Assembly (NCBI GenBank): GCA_023426545.1
Contig: JAFAAN010000043.1
Span: forward strand, 1 to 64,000
Direction: 5' to 3'
DNA length: 64,000 nt
DNA from: Pseudomonadota bacterium
Lineage (GTDB): Bacteria > Myxococcota > Myxococcia > Myxococcales > Myxococcaceae
How positions within the stretch are numbered: position 1 is the stretch's first letter; each line of letters opens with the position of its first letter. A program made the position numbers and the translations under genes. Positions 26,144-36,103 of the stretch are shown here, piece after piece. Under the pieces are notes generated by a model that was not told the DNA's origin, did no database searches, and saw only the letters and a list, made by a program, of their open reading frames with translations.

Positions 26144-27967
26144 GTGAGGGGGCTGGACATGACGGGTTGGAGCAGGTGGGCGGTCTGGGGGTTGGTGTTG
26201 GGCGTAGCGGGCGCGTGGGCGTGTGGGGGCGAGGCCCTGGAGGATGGCGCGGAGGCCGCGTGCGCGGGGCTTCTGCCAGGTGACCTCGTCATCACCGAGT
26301 ACCTCAACGACCCGGTGGGGACGGACACGGGCCAGGAGTACGTGGAGCTGCACAACCCCACGCGCCTCGCCGTGGACCTGCATGGGCTGACGCTCTACGC
26401 GTCCCGCTCGGACGGCTCACAGGAGCGGGCCTTCCTCTTCACCGAGCCGCTGCCGGTGGCGCCCGGTGGCTACGTGGTGCTGGGGGACGTGCGTGACGGG
26501 CCGGTGCCCGCGCATGTGGACCACGCCTATGGCGACGGGTTGGGTGCCCTGGGGAACTCGGGAGGACGGCTGGGCGTGCGCTGCGGAGCCCGGGTGCTGG
26601 ACGAGGTCCAGCTCTCCGCGCCCGCGAAGAGTGGGGTGTCCCGAATCTACGATGGCCGGTGGGTGCCGGACGTGGCGGGCAATGACGACCTGTCGCGCTG
26701 GTGCGACACGCCGGACGCCGGGCAGACGGGGCCCTTCCGGGGCAGCCCCGGCGCCGCGAACGCGCCCTGTGGCCCCGTGGGGGATGGGGGCGTTGCCCTG
26801 GACGCCGGGAGCGTGGCCACGTGCGAGCCCGAGGGCGGCGGTGGAGCGCGGCCCGTGGTGCGCCCGCGTCCAGGCGACCTGGTCATCACCGAGGTGATGG
26901 CCAACCCGAAGGGCGACGACACGCTGGGGGAGTGGGTGGAGCTGCTGGCGACGGCGCCCGTGGACCTCAACGGCGTGACGCTGGTCGCGGAGGCGGGAAC
27001 AGCCACCGTGACGGGCGCGGGGTGTCTCTCGCTCGCCGCGGGCGAGTACGCGGTGCTGGCCCGCCGAGCGGACGCGGCGCTCAATGGCGGGCTTCCGCCT
27101 CCGCTGGCCACCTTCGGCGTGGACCTGCGCAACGCGGGTGGGCGGCTACAGGTGCGGGCCGGGGACGTGGTGGTGGACGCGGTGGACCTCGGACCCGCCG
27201 AGGAGGGGGTGGCCACGCAGGTGTCCGCGTCCCTCGCGGATGCCATCCGCAATGACGCTGCGTCTGCCTGGTGCGCCGCCACGGCCTCGTATGGCACGCG
27301 CGGCAACCTGGGGACGCCCGGCCGGCCGAACCGCGTCTGCGGCGAGGCGGCTCCGGACGGCGGCGCCGGTGACGCGAGTTCTCCGGACGCGGGAGGAGAT
27401 GCCGGTACCTCGCAGCCAACATGTATCGACCGGACCACGGGCAGGGCGCGCGCGCGGAAGACGCCGGAGGTGGGCTCGGTCGTCCTCACCGAGTTCATGG
27501 CGGACCCCAGCGCCGTGGCCGATGCCACGGGTGAGTGGGTCGAGGTGCTGGCCCTGCGGGACGTGGACCTGAACGGCGTGTCCCTCTCCAACGAGAGTGG
27601 GGGCCAGTCCATGTTCGACTCGGCGCTGTGCCTGTCCGTGAAGGCGGGCAGCCGCGCCATCCTGGCGCGCAGTGAGGATGCGTCCCGCAACGGCGGCCTG
27701 CCGGCGGTGCTTGGCACCTTCTCCTTCAACCTCGCGAACACCGCGGGCAACCGGAGGCTCCAGCTCGCGGTGGCGGGGCGCGTGCTCGACGTCGTGTCGT
27801 GGACCGGCGCGGCGGTGCCGGGCGTGTCGTCGCAGCTCGACCCCAGCCGCAGCGACCCTCAGCGCAACGACTGGCCCGGGAGCTTCTGCCCGTCACCGGA
27901 GACCGCGCGCTACGGCCGGGGGGACCGGGGCACGCCGGGAGGGGAGAACCGCCCATGCGCTCCTTGA
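26144..27967 (+). CDS. Lamin-tail-domain (LTD) repeat protein, secreted or lipoprotein
   Basis: The 607-residue protein starts at GTG 26144: AAGGAG six bases upstream decides this over ATG 26159. A hydrophobic signal ends at AWACGGE and may be a weak lipobox. Three LTD-type modules follow, each opening with a GDLVITE- or GSVVLTEF-like strand, then a G-EWVEL- or QEYVELHN-like strand and a closing GRL-V strand. They lie at about 45-210, 240-400 and 440-600, separated by Pro/Gly/Asp-rich linkers. LTDs often accompany secreted nucleases. The gene overlaps the thermonuclease gene by 13 nt, so the two are translationally linked. Confidence 0.82.
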   Translation: MRGLDMTGWSRWAVWGLVLGVAGAWACGGEALEDGAEAACAGLLPGDLVITEYLNDPVGTDTGQEYVELHNPTRLAVDLHGLTLYASRSDGSQERAFLFTEPLPVAPGGYVVLGDVRDGPVPAHVDHAYGDGLGALGNSGGRLGVRCGARVLDEVQLSAPAKSGVSRIYDGRWVPDVAGNDDLSRWCDTPDAGQTGPFRGSPGAANAPCGPVGDGGVALDAGSVATCEPEGGGGARPVVRPRPGDLVITEVMANPKGDDTLGEWVELLATAPVDLNGVTLVAEAGTATVTGAGCLSLAAGEYAVLARRADAALNGGLPPPLATFGVDLRNAGGRLQVRAGDVVVDAVDLGPAEEGVATQVSASLADAIRNDAASAWCAATASYGTRGNLGTPGRPNRVCGEAAPDGGAGDASSPDAGGDAGTSQPTCIDRTTGRARARKTPEVGSVVLTEFMADPSAVADATGEWVEVLALRDVDLNGVSLSNESGGQSMFDSALCLSVKAGSRAILARSEDASRNGGLPAVLGTFSFNLANTAGNRRLQLAVAGRVLDVVSWTGAAVPGVSSQLDPSRSDPQRNDWPGSFCPSPETARYGRGDRGTPGGENRPCAP

Positions 27968-28461
27968 GGAAGGCCGGCGCCTCCCTGCTGGGGAGGGTGC
28001 TGGCCAGCGTGCTGTGCGCCTGTGGCGGAGGGGAGACGGGGACGGCCTGTGGTCCGGCCACCGGGCGGGTGGCGCAGGTCCTGGATGGGGATACGGTCAT
28101 CCTGGAGGGAGGGGAGCGCGTCCGCTATCTGCTGGTGGACACACCGGAGCGCATGGGCGCGGGTGGGGACTGCTTCGGTCCGGAGGCGTTTGCCTTCAAC
28201 CGGGCGCTCGTGGAGGGCAGGCAGGTGGCGCTCGCGTACGGTGAGGCGTGCGAGGACCGCTTTGGCCGGCTCCTCGCCTATGTGTCCGTGGATGGGCGCG
28301 AGGTGAACACACTGCTCGTGGAGCGGGGCCATGCCTGTGTCCTCCATGTCCCTCCCGCGGGGCGCTCCAGACGCGCGGAGTTCGAGGCGCTGGAGGCGCG
28401 GGCGCGGCTGGCGCAGCGCGGCATCTGGGGGGCGTGCGTCCCGGTGCCCTGCCGGCGATGA
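27955..28461 (+). CDS. Secreted thermonuclease (SNase-like)
   Basis: The 168-residue protein starts at ATG 27955 and overlaps the previous stop by 13 nt. The signal ends at SVLCACGGG, a possible lipobox. The nuclease core includes VAQVLDGDTVIL, RVRYLLVDTPE (first catalytic Arg and Asp), FGPEAFAFN, DRFGRLLAYV (second Arg) and REVNTLLVERGHACV, as in staphylococcal nuclease. Extra Cys residues suggest disulfides. It should cut DNA or RNA outside the cytoplasm. Its place behind a helix-hairpin-helix barrel and an LTD protein suggests joint work on extracellular DNA. Confidence 0.9.
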   Translation: MRSLRKAGASLLGRVLASVLCACGGGETGTACGPATGRVAQVLDGDTVILEGGERVRYLLVDTPERMGAGGDCFGPEAFAFNRALVEGRQVALAYGEACEDRFGRLLAYVSVDGREVNTLLVERGHACVLHVPPAGRSRRAEFEALEARARLAQRGIWGACVPVPCRR

Positions 28462-28585
28462 GCCACCTGCCAACCGAGGCGCTGTCGTGGCAGCCTCTCC
28501 CGCGAGGCATCACCCGAGCCCAGCTTGTAGACGGGCAGCCCAGTCCGGGGTTGGGATGTATCCCAGTGGTGACAGCCATGCTCAT

Positions 28586-28604
28586 CCCGCTTCGAAGAGG
28601 CGGG
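28586..28604 (+). terminator. Terminator hairpin after the thermonuclease operon
   Basis: CCCGCTTC and GAGGCGGG form an 8-bp stem (one G-T) with a 3-nt loop, followed by CTTTCC. It lies 124 nt after the thermonuclease stop and 67 nt before the histidine kinase start. Confidence 0.5.
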
Positions 28605-28670
28605 CTTTCCTGGCCGGGGGGGGCTGGTGATGGACAGGTCCACGCAATCACCGACCACGAAGGCGCTCGC

Positions 28671-30953
28671 ATGAGTCCGCACGCCCCGCCACCGCGCACG
28701 CTGCCGGACCTGCTGGATGTCCTCCGTGAGGACATCGCCCGTCGCTGGGTGGCGGGGGTGGGCTCCGCGCTCGGGGCGCTCGCGCCGCTGACGAGCGCGA
28801 ACCCGGCGGGGCTCCGGCGGCTCATCGATGAGCTGGGGGCGCTGCTGCGGACCTGCCCCACGGAGGCCCGTCTGGCGAGGGCGCGCGCCCTGGGGCGGGA
28901 GCATGGGCGCGCGTGCTACCTGGCGGGCTTCAGCGTGGGGACGCTGGTGCTCAAGTATGGCGTGCTGCGCAGCGCCATCCTCGACAGCCTGGAGGCGGCG
29001 GGCTGGGCGCCCGAGCTGGCGGAGCTCCGCGCCCTGAGCCAGGTGGTGGAGGCGAACCTCGAAGGGGCGGTGGGACAGTCCTCGCTGGAGGACGAGCGCA
29101 CCGCGCGCGCCTCGGGCGCATGGCTGAACGGGCTGCTCGACCACGCGCCGACGGTCGTCTACGCCAAGGACACGGACGGCCGGTATCTCTACGTGAACCA
29201 CGGCTTCGAGAAGGCGACCGGCCTGCTCCGGCGCGACGTGGTGGGCCGCACGGACTTCGACGTGTTCGGAGAGGAGGCCGCCAGGGTCCTCACGGAGAAT
29301 GACCAGCGGGTGCTGGCCACCGGCGAGCAGCTCACCACCGACGAGTACGTGCCCCTCCCTGACGGGATGCGCGTCTTCCAGACCCTCAAGTTCCCCCTGC
29401 CGGACGCGCAGGGCCAGGTCATGGGGGTGTGTGGCTTCTCCACGGACTTCACCGAGGCGAAGCGGCTCGAGCGGGAGCGCGACGAGGCCCGTGAGCACCT
29501 GCGCCGCATCGTCGCCCAGCTGCCCGTCATCCTCTGGGCCACGGACGCGCAGGGGGTCATCACCCTCTTCGAGGGCGAGCGGCTGCGCGCGCTGGGCCTG
29601 GAGCGCGGGCAGTACGTGGGCTGCTCCGCCTCCGACGTGTACCGGGACCGCCCGGACCTGCTCGCCGCCACGAGACGCGCGCAGCAGGGCCAGTCCTTCA
29701 CCCTGGAGGTGGAGATGAACGGCGCCTGGTTCATGACGGGCGTGTCTCCCGTCATCGGTCCGGATGGCAAGGTCGTGAGCGTGGCGGGGGTGTCGCTGGA
29801 CATCAGCGAGCGCCGCGTCGCCGAGGAGGTGCTGCGCCAGTCGGAGATGCGCTACCGGCTGGCCACGCTCGCGACCAGTGACGTCATCTACGACTGGGAC
29901 CTCACCACGGGCGCCATCGAGTGGAGCGAGCTGGCCGCCACGCAGTTCCGGTTGCCCGCGGGGGCCACCGCGCTCGACATCGACGGATGGACCACGCGCA
30001 TCCACCCGGACGACCGGGGACGGGTGGCCCGCGACATGAAACACGTCTTCGATGAGGGGGCGGGGCACTGGATGGACGAGTACCGCTTCCTTCGGGGCGA
30101 TGGCACCTGGGCCGTCATCGCGGACCGGGGGCAGGTGGTGCGCGACGCGGAGGGCCGCGTGGTGCGGATGGTGGGCGCCATGCAGGACATCACGGAGCAG
30201 CGGGCCACGGAGCGGGAAGCCCGGCGGCGAGCCGAGTTCGAGCAGCTCCTCATCGGCATCGTCAGCCACGACCTGCGCAATCCGCTGTCCGCCATCCACA
30301 TGTCCGCCGCCGCGATGTTGAGGCGGGAGGGCCTGGACGAGCGGCAGCGCAAGGGGCTCAGCCGCATCCTCTCCAGCGCGGAGCGCGCCACGCGCATGCT
30401 GCGGGACTTGCTCGACTTCACCCAGGCGCGCCTGGGGGGCGGCATCCCCCTGGCGCCCCGGTGGGTGAACCTGCACGCGCTGACGCGGCACGTGGTGGAC
30501 GAGGTCCGGCTCGCGCGGCCGGAGCGGAGGTTGGTGCACGAGTGCCGTGGGGATGGCCACGGCCTGTGGGACGCGGACCGGCTGGCACAGGTCATCACCA
30601 ACCTGGTCAACAACGCGCTCAGCTACAGCCCGGAGCGCTGCGTGGTGCGGGTGCGCACGCGTGGGCTGCGTGACAGCGTGGTGCTGTCCGTCCACAACCA
30701 GGGAGAACCCATCGACCCGGAACAGCGTCTCCGCCTGTTCGAGCCCATGAAGCGCCCCGAGCGCAAGGGCTCGCGCGGTGGGCTCGGGCTCGGCCTCTTC
30801 ATCGTGAAACACATTGTCGATGCGCACGGCGGTGTCGTCCGAGTTCACTCCACCGCTCGCAACGGAACGACGTTCACGGTTCGCCTGCCTCGTGGGACGC
30901 CGCCTGCTTCGCGGGACACCGTGGCTCTTGCTCCAGGGGGCCAGCCCGGCTAG
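28671..30953 (+). CDS. Soluble PAS-domain sensor histidine kinase
   Basis: The 760-residue protein starts at ATG 28671 behind GAAGG. It has no membrane segment. The first 150 residues form an unnamed helical sensor region. Three PAS domains follow: about 155-270 (LLDHAPTVVYAKDTDGRYLYVN), 275-390 (LPVILWATDAQGVI) and 395-520 (YDWDLTTGAIEWS). The transmitter has the H-box IVSHDLRNPLS (His533), N-box NLVNNALSYSPE and G-box GLGLGLFIVKHIVDAHGG. It probably senses a cytoplasmic signal and phosphorylates an unlinked response regulator, since none is encoded nearby. Confidence 0.93.
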   Translation: MSPHAPPPRTLPDLLDVLREDIARRWVAGVGSALGALAPLTSANPAGLRRLIDELGALLRTCPTEARLARARALGREHGRACYLAGFSVGTLVLKYGVLRSAILDSLEAAGWAPELAELRALSQVVEANLEGAVGQSSLEDERTARASGAWLNGLLDHAPTVVYAKDTDGRYLYVNHGFEKATGLLRRDVVGRTDFDVFGEEAARVLTENDQRVLATGEQLTTDEYVPLPDGMRVFQTLKFPLPDAQGQVMGVCGFSTDFTEAKRLERERDEAREHLRRIVAQLPVILWATDAQGVITLFEGERLRALGLERGQYVGCSASDVYRDRPDLLAATRRAQQGQSFTLEVEMNGAWFMTGVSPVIGPDGKVVSVAGVSLDISERRVAEEVLRQSEMRYRLATLATSDVIYDWDLTTGAIEWSELAATQFRLPAGATALDIDGWTTRIHPDDRGRVARDMKHVFDEGAGHWMDEYRFLRGDGTWAVIADRGQVVRDAEGRVVRMVGAMQDITEQRATEREARRRAEFEQLLIGIVSHDLRNPLSAIHMSAAAMLRREGLDERQRKGLSRILSSAERATRMLRDLLDFTQARLGGGIPLAPRWVNLHALTRHVVDEVRLARPERRLVHECRGDGHGLWDADRLAQVITNLVNNALSYSPERCVVRVRTRGLRDSVVLSVHNQGEPIDPEQRLRLFEPMKRPERKGSRGGLGLGLFIVKHIVDAHGGVVRVHSTARNGTTFTVRLPRGTPPASRDTVALAPGGQPG

Positions 30954-30992
30954 CACTGGGTCCGCGGTGACACGTTTTCCCTGGAGGGTTTC

Positions 30993-31826
30993 ATGAAGAA
31001 GGTCCTCATCGGACTGGGCATCGGCTGCGGTGTCTTCATCCTGGCGGGCATCGGTTTGATGCTGGCGGGTGGCATCTGGGCCAAGAACAAGTTTGGCGGC
31101 AGCATCGAAGCCGTACAGAAGATCAAGGCGCAGGAGGATGAGCTGCAGCAGCTCAACGCGGGCAGCCCCTTCACGCCGCCGCCGGAGGGGCAGGTGCTGC
31201 CGCTGGAAGAGAAGCGGCTGCTGGCCTACCTGTCGGTGCGCGAGGCCGCGCTGCCGGCCTTCAAGGCCTTCGAGGCGAAGTCGCAGGAGTTCGAGGCGAA
31301 GCACCAGGGCGACGGCGCCGAGAAGCCCGGCTTCAACGCGGCCGTGGACGCCGCGAACATGTTCATGACGCTGATGGTGGACGTGCGGACGGCGTACATC
31401 GCCGCGCTCAAGGAGCAGGGCATGTCGCCCGCCGAGTTCCAGAACATCACCACCACCGTCTACGCCTCCATGGTGGCCGACAGCACGGACCAGATTCGCG
31501 CCATGGCCGAGCAGGGCCGGAAGATGATGGCCACGCAGCTGGCCGAGGTGGACAAGCGCCTGGCGGGCGGCTCGCTCAGCGATGAGGAGCGCGCGCAGCT
31601 GGAGGAGTCCCGGGCGCAGCTCCAGGAGACGCTGGACTCGATTGAGGAGAGCAGCGCCAACGACGACTCCGAGCCGCTGTCCGAGGCGTCCAAGAAGGCG
31701 GCCGCCGCCAACGTGGAGCTGCTGAAGAAGCACAAGGACCGCGTGGAGCTGGTGGCCAACGTGGCCTTCGACGGCTTCGTGCTGGGCGGCGCGGGCGCCG
31801 ACGGTCAGGCCGCGGACCTGGACTGA
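30993..31826 (+). CDS. Membrane-anchored hypothetical protein with helical C-terminal domain
   Basis: The 277-residue protein starts at ATG 30993 behind GGAGGG. One N-terminal membrane segment (about 5-32, LIGLGIGCGVFILAGIGLML) anchors a helical, charged domain that includes coiled-coil-like stretches (EERAQLEESRAQLQETL). Ser/Asp/Glu-rich spacers interrupt it near residue 230. I recognise no family. It follows the histidine kinase after 39 nt and may be in the same transcript, in which case it could be a periplasmic accessory. Confidence 0.7.
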   Translation: MKKVLIGLGIGCGVFILAGIGLMLAGGIWAKNKFGGSIEAVQKIKAQEDELQQLNAGSPFTPPPEGQVLPLEEKRLLAYLSVREAALPAFKAFEAKSQEFEAKHQGDGAEKPGFNAAVDAANMFMTLMVDVRTAYIAALKEQGMSPAEFQNITTTVYASMVADSTDQIRAMAEQGRKMMATQLAEVDKRLAGGSLSDEERAQLEESRAQLQETLDSIEESSANDDSEPLSEASKKAAAANVELLKKHKDRVELVANVAFDGFVLGGAGADGQAADLD

Positions 31827-31856
31827 GCTGTTTCGAAGTGCCCGGAGACTCCCGGC

Positions 31857-32816
31857 TCACGCCTCCCGTTCCCGGGGGCGGCGGGCCGGGACATCTCCGC
31901 CGCGCGCCTCCCGTCGCCGTGCCCGCTGGCTGGCCCACACCGCCGCGGTGATGAGCGCGACGATGACGAGCACGGACGCGATGGGCGGGATGTGGAGCCA
32001 CGGCTCCAGGACCATCTTCAGTCCGGCGAAAGCCAGCACGCCCGCCAGCCCGTAGTGCAGGTAGCGCATCTTGCCCACGGCGCCCGAGAGCACCAGGTAG
32101 AGCGCGCGCAGCCCCAGGATGGCGAAGGCGTTGGCGCTGTAGAGCACGAAGGTCTGGTTGGTGATGGCGAAGGCCGCGGGCACCGAGTCCACCGCGAAGA
32201 CGATGTCCGTCAGCTCCAGGCCCAGCAGGGCCAGCAGCAGCGGCGTGGCCACGCGCCGTCCGTTCGCGAGCCGGACGATGAAGGACTTGCCGTGCAGCTC
32301 GGGCGTCACCGGCAGGCGTCTGGCGAGCCAGCGGACCGCCTTGTTGTCGGACTGCTGGGCGGGGTCCTCGCGCAGCACGCGCCAGGCGGTGACGAGCAGG
32401 ATGGCGCCGAAGACGTAGGACACCCAGCCCCAGCGCTCCATCGCCGCCGCGCCCAGGAAGATGAAGAGGGCGCGGAAGACGAGCGCCCCGAAGATGCCCA
32501 GGAACAGCACGTGGTGCTGCAGGCGCGAGGGGACGGCCAGGCCGCGGAAGATGACGAGGAAGACGAAGACGTTGTCGAGACTGAGGCTCTTCTCGATGAA
32601 GTACGCCGCCAGGTATTCCTGGCCGGCTCGGGGCCCCAGCACGTGCCAGACGAGGACGTCGAAGAGCAGGCCCGTGGTAATCCAGATGCCGCTCCAGACG
32701 AGGGCGGAGCGGTGGGACTCGCCGTGCCGACCACGATGGGCGAGCAGGTCCACCGCGAGCAGCACCAGCACCGCGGCCCAGAAGGCCAGCCACATCAATG
32801 GCGGCACGTTTGGCAT
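31857..32816 (-). CDS. TerC/Alx family integral membrane protein
   Basis: The 319-residue protein has eight or nine membrane helices. It contains the family motifs EKSLSLDNVFVFLVIF and LGLELTDIVFAVDSVPA, whose buried acidic residues form the metal path. Members export manganese or supply metal to secreted enzymes, and some respond to alkaline pH. The length agrees with the Alx branch. The C-terminus is basic and Arg-rich. No yybP-ykoY riboswitch signature was visible upstream. It is convergent with the preceding membrane protein gene. Confidence 0.92.
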   Translation of the reverse strand: MPNVPPLMWLAFWAAVLVLLAVDLLAHRGRHGESHRSALVWSGIWITTGLLFDVLVWHVLGPRAGQEYLAAYFIEKSLSLDNVFVFLVIFRGLAVPSRLQHHVLFLGIFGALVFRALFIFLGAAAMERWGWVSYVFGAILLVTAWRVLREDPAQQSDNKAVRWLARRLPVTPELHGKSFIVRLANGRRVATPLLLALLGLELTDIVFAVDSVPAAFAITNQTFVLYSANAFAILGLRALYLVLSGAVGKMRYLHYGLAGVLAFAGLKMVLEPWLHIPPIASVLVIVALITAAVWASQRARRREARGGDVPARRPREREA

Positions 32817-32968
32817 GGCGGGGTCAACCTATGCATGCCTCCGGGCGAGCGTTTCCGGCCGGGCGTCACGCTGCGCATGCCTCGGGTTACGCCGGGGCGG
32901 CGGCGGGGCCCTCGCTCGGCTCCTTCCTCTCCCCACGGGGGCGCGCAGGAGGGCCCGCGGGGCGTCGC

Positions 32969-33835
32969 TCATTCCAGGTGGTAGTTGAACGGCAACTCGA
33001 TGGTGAGCTTGCCTCCGAGCGCCGGAGGCGGCGGTGGGAAGGGCGCGGCGCGCCGTACCGCGTCTTGCGCGGCCTCGCACAGCACCGGGTGGGGGCAGTG
33101 CCCCACCACGCTCAGCCCCACCAGCTGGCCCTGTACGCCCACGGAGATGCGCAGCACGAGCTGGCCCTCGATGCCCGCCATCCGGGCCTGATGGGGGTAG
33201 GGGAGGTCCTCGAAGCGGTCGCGGAACATCTGCTCGAAGTCGCGCCGCTCCTCCTCGGTCTGGGTATCGGGGGGCGGCACGGGCGGCGCTTCGATGAGCA
33301 GGCCGGCGACTCCAGGCCCCAGCGAGCGCTGCGTGATGCCATCCACGGCGCGGCTGGCGAGGCTCCCCTGGCGGCCTGTCGCGATGCTGGCCGGCGGCGC
33401 GACTGACAGCGGCTCGGACGGCGCGGACTCGGACGCCACGGGTTCGGACGCCGCGGGCTCGGAAGGGCCGCGGGGTGGGGAGGGCGTGGGCTCGCGAACG
33501 GGCTTCGGCGCGCGCAGGGGCCTGGTCCTGCGCGCGGCGCGAGGTCTCGGCGGCTCGGGCGGAGACACGGTGGAGGCGCCAGCAGGTGGTGAGGCGGGTG
33601 GGGCCGTCAGCCGGAGCACGAGGACCTCACCTTGCGTGGCCTCGCCCTCCATGCGGCGTGGCACGCCATGCCAGAGCGACGCCACGCCGAGGAGCGCGGC
33701 GGCGTGGAGCATGAGGACGACGAGCACCAGCCCCACGACACGCCGCGGGCTTCGGCCGGGCGCCCTGTGGGAGCGGAGGACGGAGGCGAACAGCGCCGCT
33801 TCCGGCGCGCGGTCCTTCGCTCCAGCATCCGCCAT
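32969..33835 (-). CDS. TonB-family energy transducer
   Basis: The 288-residue protein starts at ATG 33835 behind GGAGG. The N-terminus is cytoplasmic (about 1-32), followed by one membrane segment (VVGLVLVVLMLHAAALLGVA), a long Pro/Ser/Arg-rich periplasmic linker (about 65-165) and a C-terminal TonB domain. In the last, PYPHQARMAGIEGQLVLRISVGVQG and the closing VRRAAPFPPPP match the TonB C-terminal fold. It should couple the proton-motive force to an outer-membrane receptor or to a myxobacterial motility or trafficking machine. No ExbB or ExbD genes are adjacent. Confidence 0.86.
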   Translation of the reverse strand: MADAGAKDRAPEAALFASVLRSHRAPGRSPRRVVGLVLVVLMLHAAALLGVASLWHGVPRRMEGEATQGEVLVLRLTAPPASPPAGASTVSPPEPPRPRAARRTRPLRAPKPVREPTPSPPRGPSEPAASEPVASESAPSEPLSVAPPASIATGRQGSLASRAVDGITQRSLGPGVAGLLIEAPPVPPPDTQTEEERRDFEQMFRDRFEDLPYPHQARMAGIEGQLVLRISVGVQGQLVGLSVVGHCPHPVLCEAAQDAVRRAAPFPPPPPALGGKLTIELPFNYHLE

Positions 33836-33958
33836 GGTGCCCCCCTCCACGTCGCGCCCACCCGTGGGGGTAGTGGCGCGCCGTGCGGGCGTGAAGCGGA
33901 TGGGCACCCCGGGCGTGTGTGGCGGTTTCCATTCCGCCCGGAGGGTGTTGGCGGGCCT

Positions 33959-34573
33959 TCAGTGCGAGGGCACCGGGGGGCGGGCTTTCCGGAAGACCAC
34001 GGTGAGGTTGTTGCTGGGCATGTCCACCACGCGCTCGCGCTCCAGGCCGTGGAGCGCGGCCTCGGCGGTGACGGCCTCCAGCGTCCTCACGCCCCAGGCC
34101 GGGTTCCGGGCGCGGAGGGACGCGTCGAACTCGAGGTTGCTGGGAGCGGTCTCCCGGCCCTCGACGAAGTAGGGGCCGTACATGACGAGCAGTCCGCCAG
34201 GGGGGAGCACCCGGCCGGCGCCGCGCATCAGCCCCTGGCAGGCCGCCCAGGGGCTGATGTGAATCATGTTCACGTTGAGGAGGACGTCCGCGCTCAACTC
34301 CGGCCAGGGCTCCGCGCTCGCGTCGAGCCTGCGCGGGGGCAGCAGGTTGGGCAGGGCTTCCGCCTCACGCCATGCCTCGATGCTCTCCAGCGCGTCGGCG
34401 TCCATGTCGGTGGGCTGCCACGTGAGGAGTGGCAGCGCGCGGGCGAACCAGACCGCGTGCTGACCGGTGCCGCTGGCGACCTCCAGCACGGTGCCGGAGG
34501 CGGGGAGGACCTCGCGAAGGACGGCGAGCAGGGGCTCGCGGTTGCGTTCCGTGGCCGGGGCGTGTCGCTTCAT
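33959..34573 (-). CDS. DUF938 class I SAM-dependent methyltransferase
   Basis: The 204-residue protein starts at ATG 34573 (MKRHAPATERNREPLL). It has the AdoMet-binding motif VLEVASGTGQHAVWFA, an acidic second strand (WQPTDMD), and the family blocks NVNMIHISPW and GGLLVMYGPYF. The N-terminal APATERNREPLLAVL and these motifs match DUF938 proteins, whose substrate is unknown. Longer frames upstream are GC-driven. The TonB-like gene lies downstream on the same strand after about 120 nt. Confidence 0.9.
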   Translation of the reverse strand: MKRHAPATERNREPLLAVLREVLPASGTVLEVASGTGQHAVWFARALPLLTWQPTDMDADALESIEAWREAEALPNLLPPRRLDASAEPWPELSADVLLNVNMIHISPWAACQGLMRGAGRVLPPGGLLVMYGPYFVEGRETAPSNLEFDASLRARNPAWGVRTLEAVTAEAALHGLERERVVDMPSNNLTVVFRKARPPVPSH

Positions 34574-35138
34574 GCCCCGGGTTTCGCACACCCACGACGG
34601 TCCGCGCGAGCATCGGCGCACGGGGAGCGCGGCGCGCACGCGCTGGAGCCATGGACGGCGGGGCAAGGGGCCTGCAGAGAGCCCGTCCGATCCAGGATTG
34701 GCCCTGGAAGCGGGCGGACGGAGCGGGGCGTGGACCTGCCGCCCTGACTCCGCGTCCTGGCCTGGGGGCACCGGACGTTCTCGCCGGGCCCGTGTGTTTT
34801 CCACCCGGCAATTCCCCACCCCCGGGGCCGGACATGGGGGCCGCCCCGGGGTGGCCCCCCAGGGGTACATTGGGGGCATGGTTCCACGGCAGGTGGACGG
34901 CCCTGGCGTTATCTCTGGCGTTACCGCCGTCCAAAGAGGAAAGTCCACCCACGGCTCCCCTTCCTACCGGACGAGCGGGCACTGGGATGCACTCCTGTGT
35001 CCGCGGGTTACACTGCCAGACGTGAGTCCCAAGCAGGGTGGGGCGCTTCACATGTGTGTACGGTCCCTTGTAGTCGCGGACCTGCCTGCCACACCTTTGG
35101 GTGGGCGGGCCTGAAACCCAATTCGGAGGAGAGTCACC
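34574..35138. other. Leader region of infC, no established gene
   Basis: About 560 nt between the divergent methyltransferase and infC genes. A GC-rich hairpin (GGGGGCC / GGCCCCC arms, 34836-34859) occupies the middle, with no T-run after it. An ATG at 34878 opens a 78-codon frame ending at 35114, just before infC. It has no ribosome-binding site or recognisable motif, so a leader peptide is possible but unsupported. The infC promoter is probably here. Confidence 0.4.
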
Positions 35139-35852
<714 letters not shown>

Positions 35853-35854
35853 AA

Positions 35855-35903
35855 GAGGTGCCGGCACGCGGTGGGTCTGCTCCCCCACCGCGTGTGGCGC
35901 CTC
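35855..35903 (+). terminator. Long hairpin after infC
   Basis: GAGGTGCC plus GCACGCGGTGGG pairs with CCCACCGCGTGTGGCGCCTC (about 20 positions with small bulges, 7-nt loop), starting 3 nt after the infC stop. The stability suggests a terminator or 3'-end protection. It separates infC from the macroglobulin operon. Confidence 0.65.
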
Positions 35904-36103
35904 TCAGATGTTGGGAATCAAAGGCTTGTGGCTGGCACACCACGGGTGGGCGGCCAGGCGTGGCTTTCCACCCGCACGTATTGACCGAATCACCGGGGTT
36001 TGTGCGTCCAGGAGGGTGGCAGGCGACTTGAAAAGGAGGGCAGTGCTGCCGCAGTCTGTCCGCCCGCGAACGCTCGCGGACCTCCTTTGCTCAAGGACGC
36101 GTG

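Noticed and set aside
28278..31733. Very long antisense open frame opposite the histidine kinase and membrane protein genes
   Set aside because: His/Arg/Leu-rich composition typical of frames mirrored from a high-GC gene; no domain or ribosome-binding site.
32817..32968. Possible manganese riboswitch upstream of the TerC gene
   Set aside because: No yybP-ykoY-like conserved loop could be seen in the spacer.
34878..35114. 78-codon frame ending just before infC, considered as a regulatory leader peptide
   Set aside because: No ribosome-binding site and no conserved-looking sequence; left as part of the leader region.
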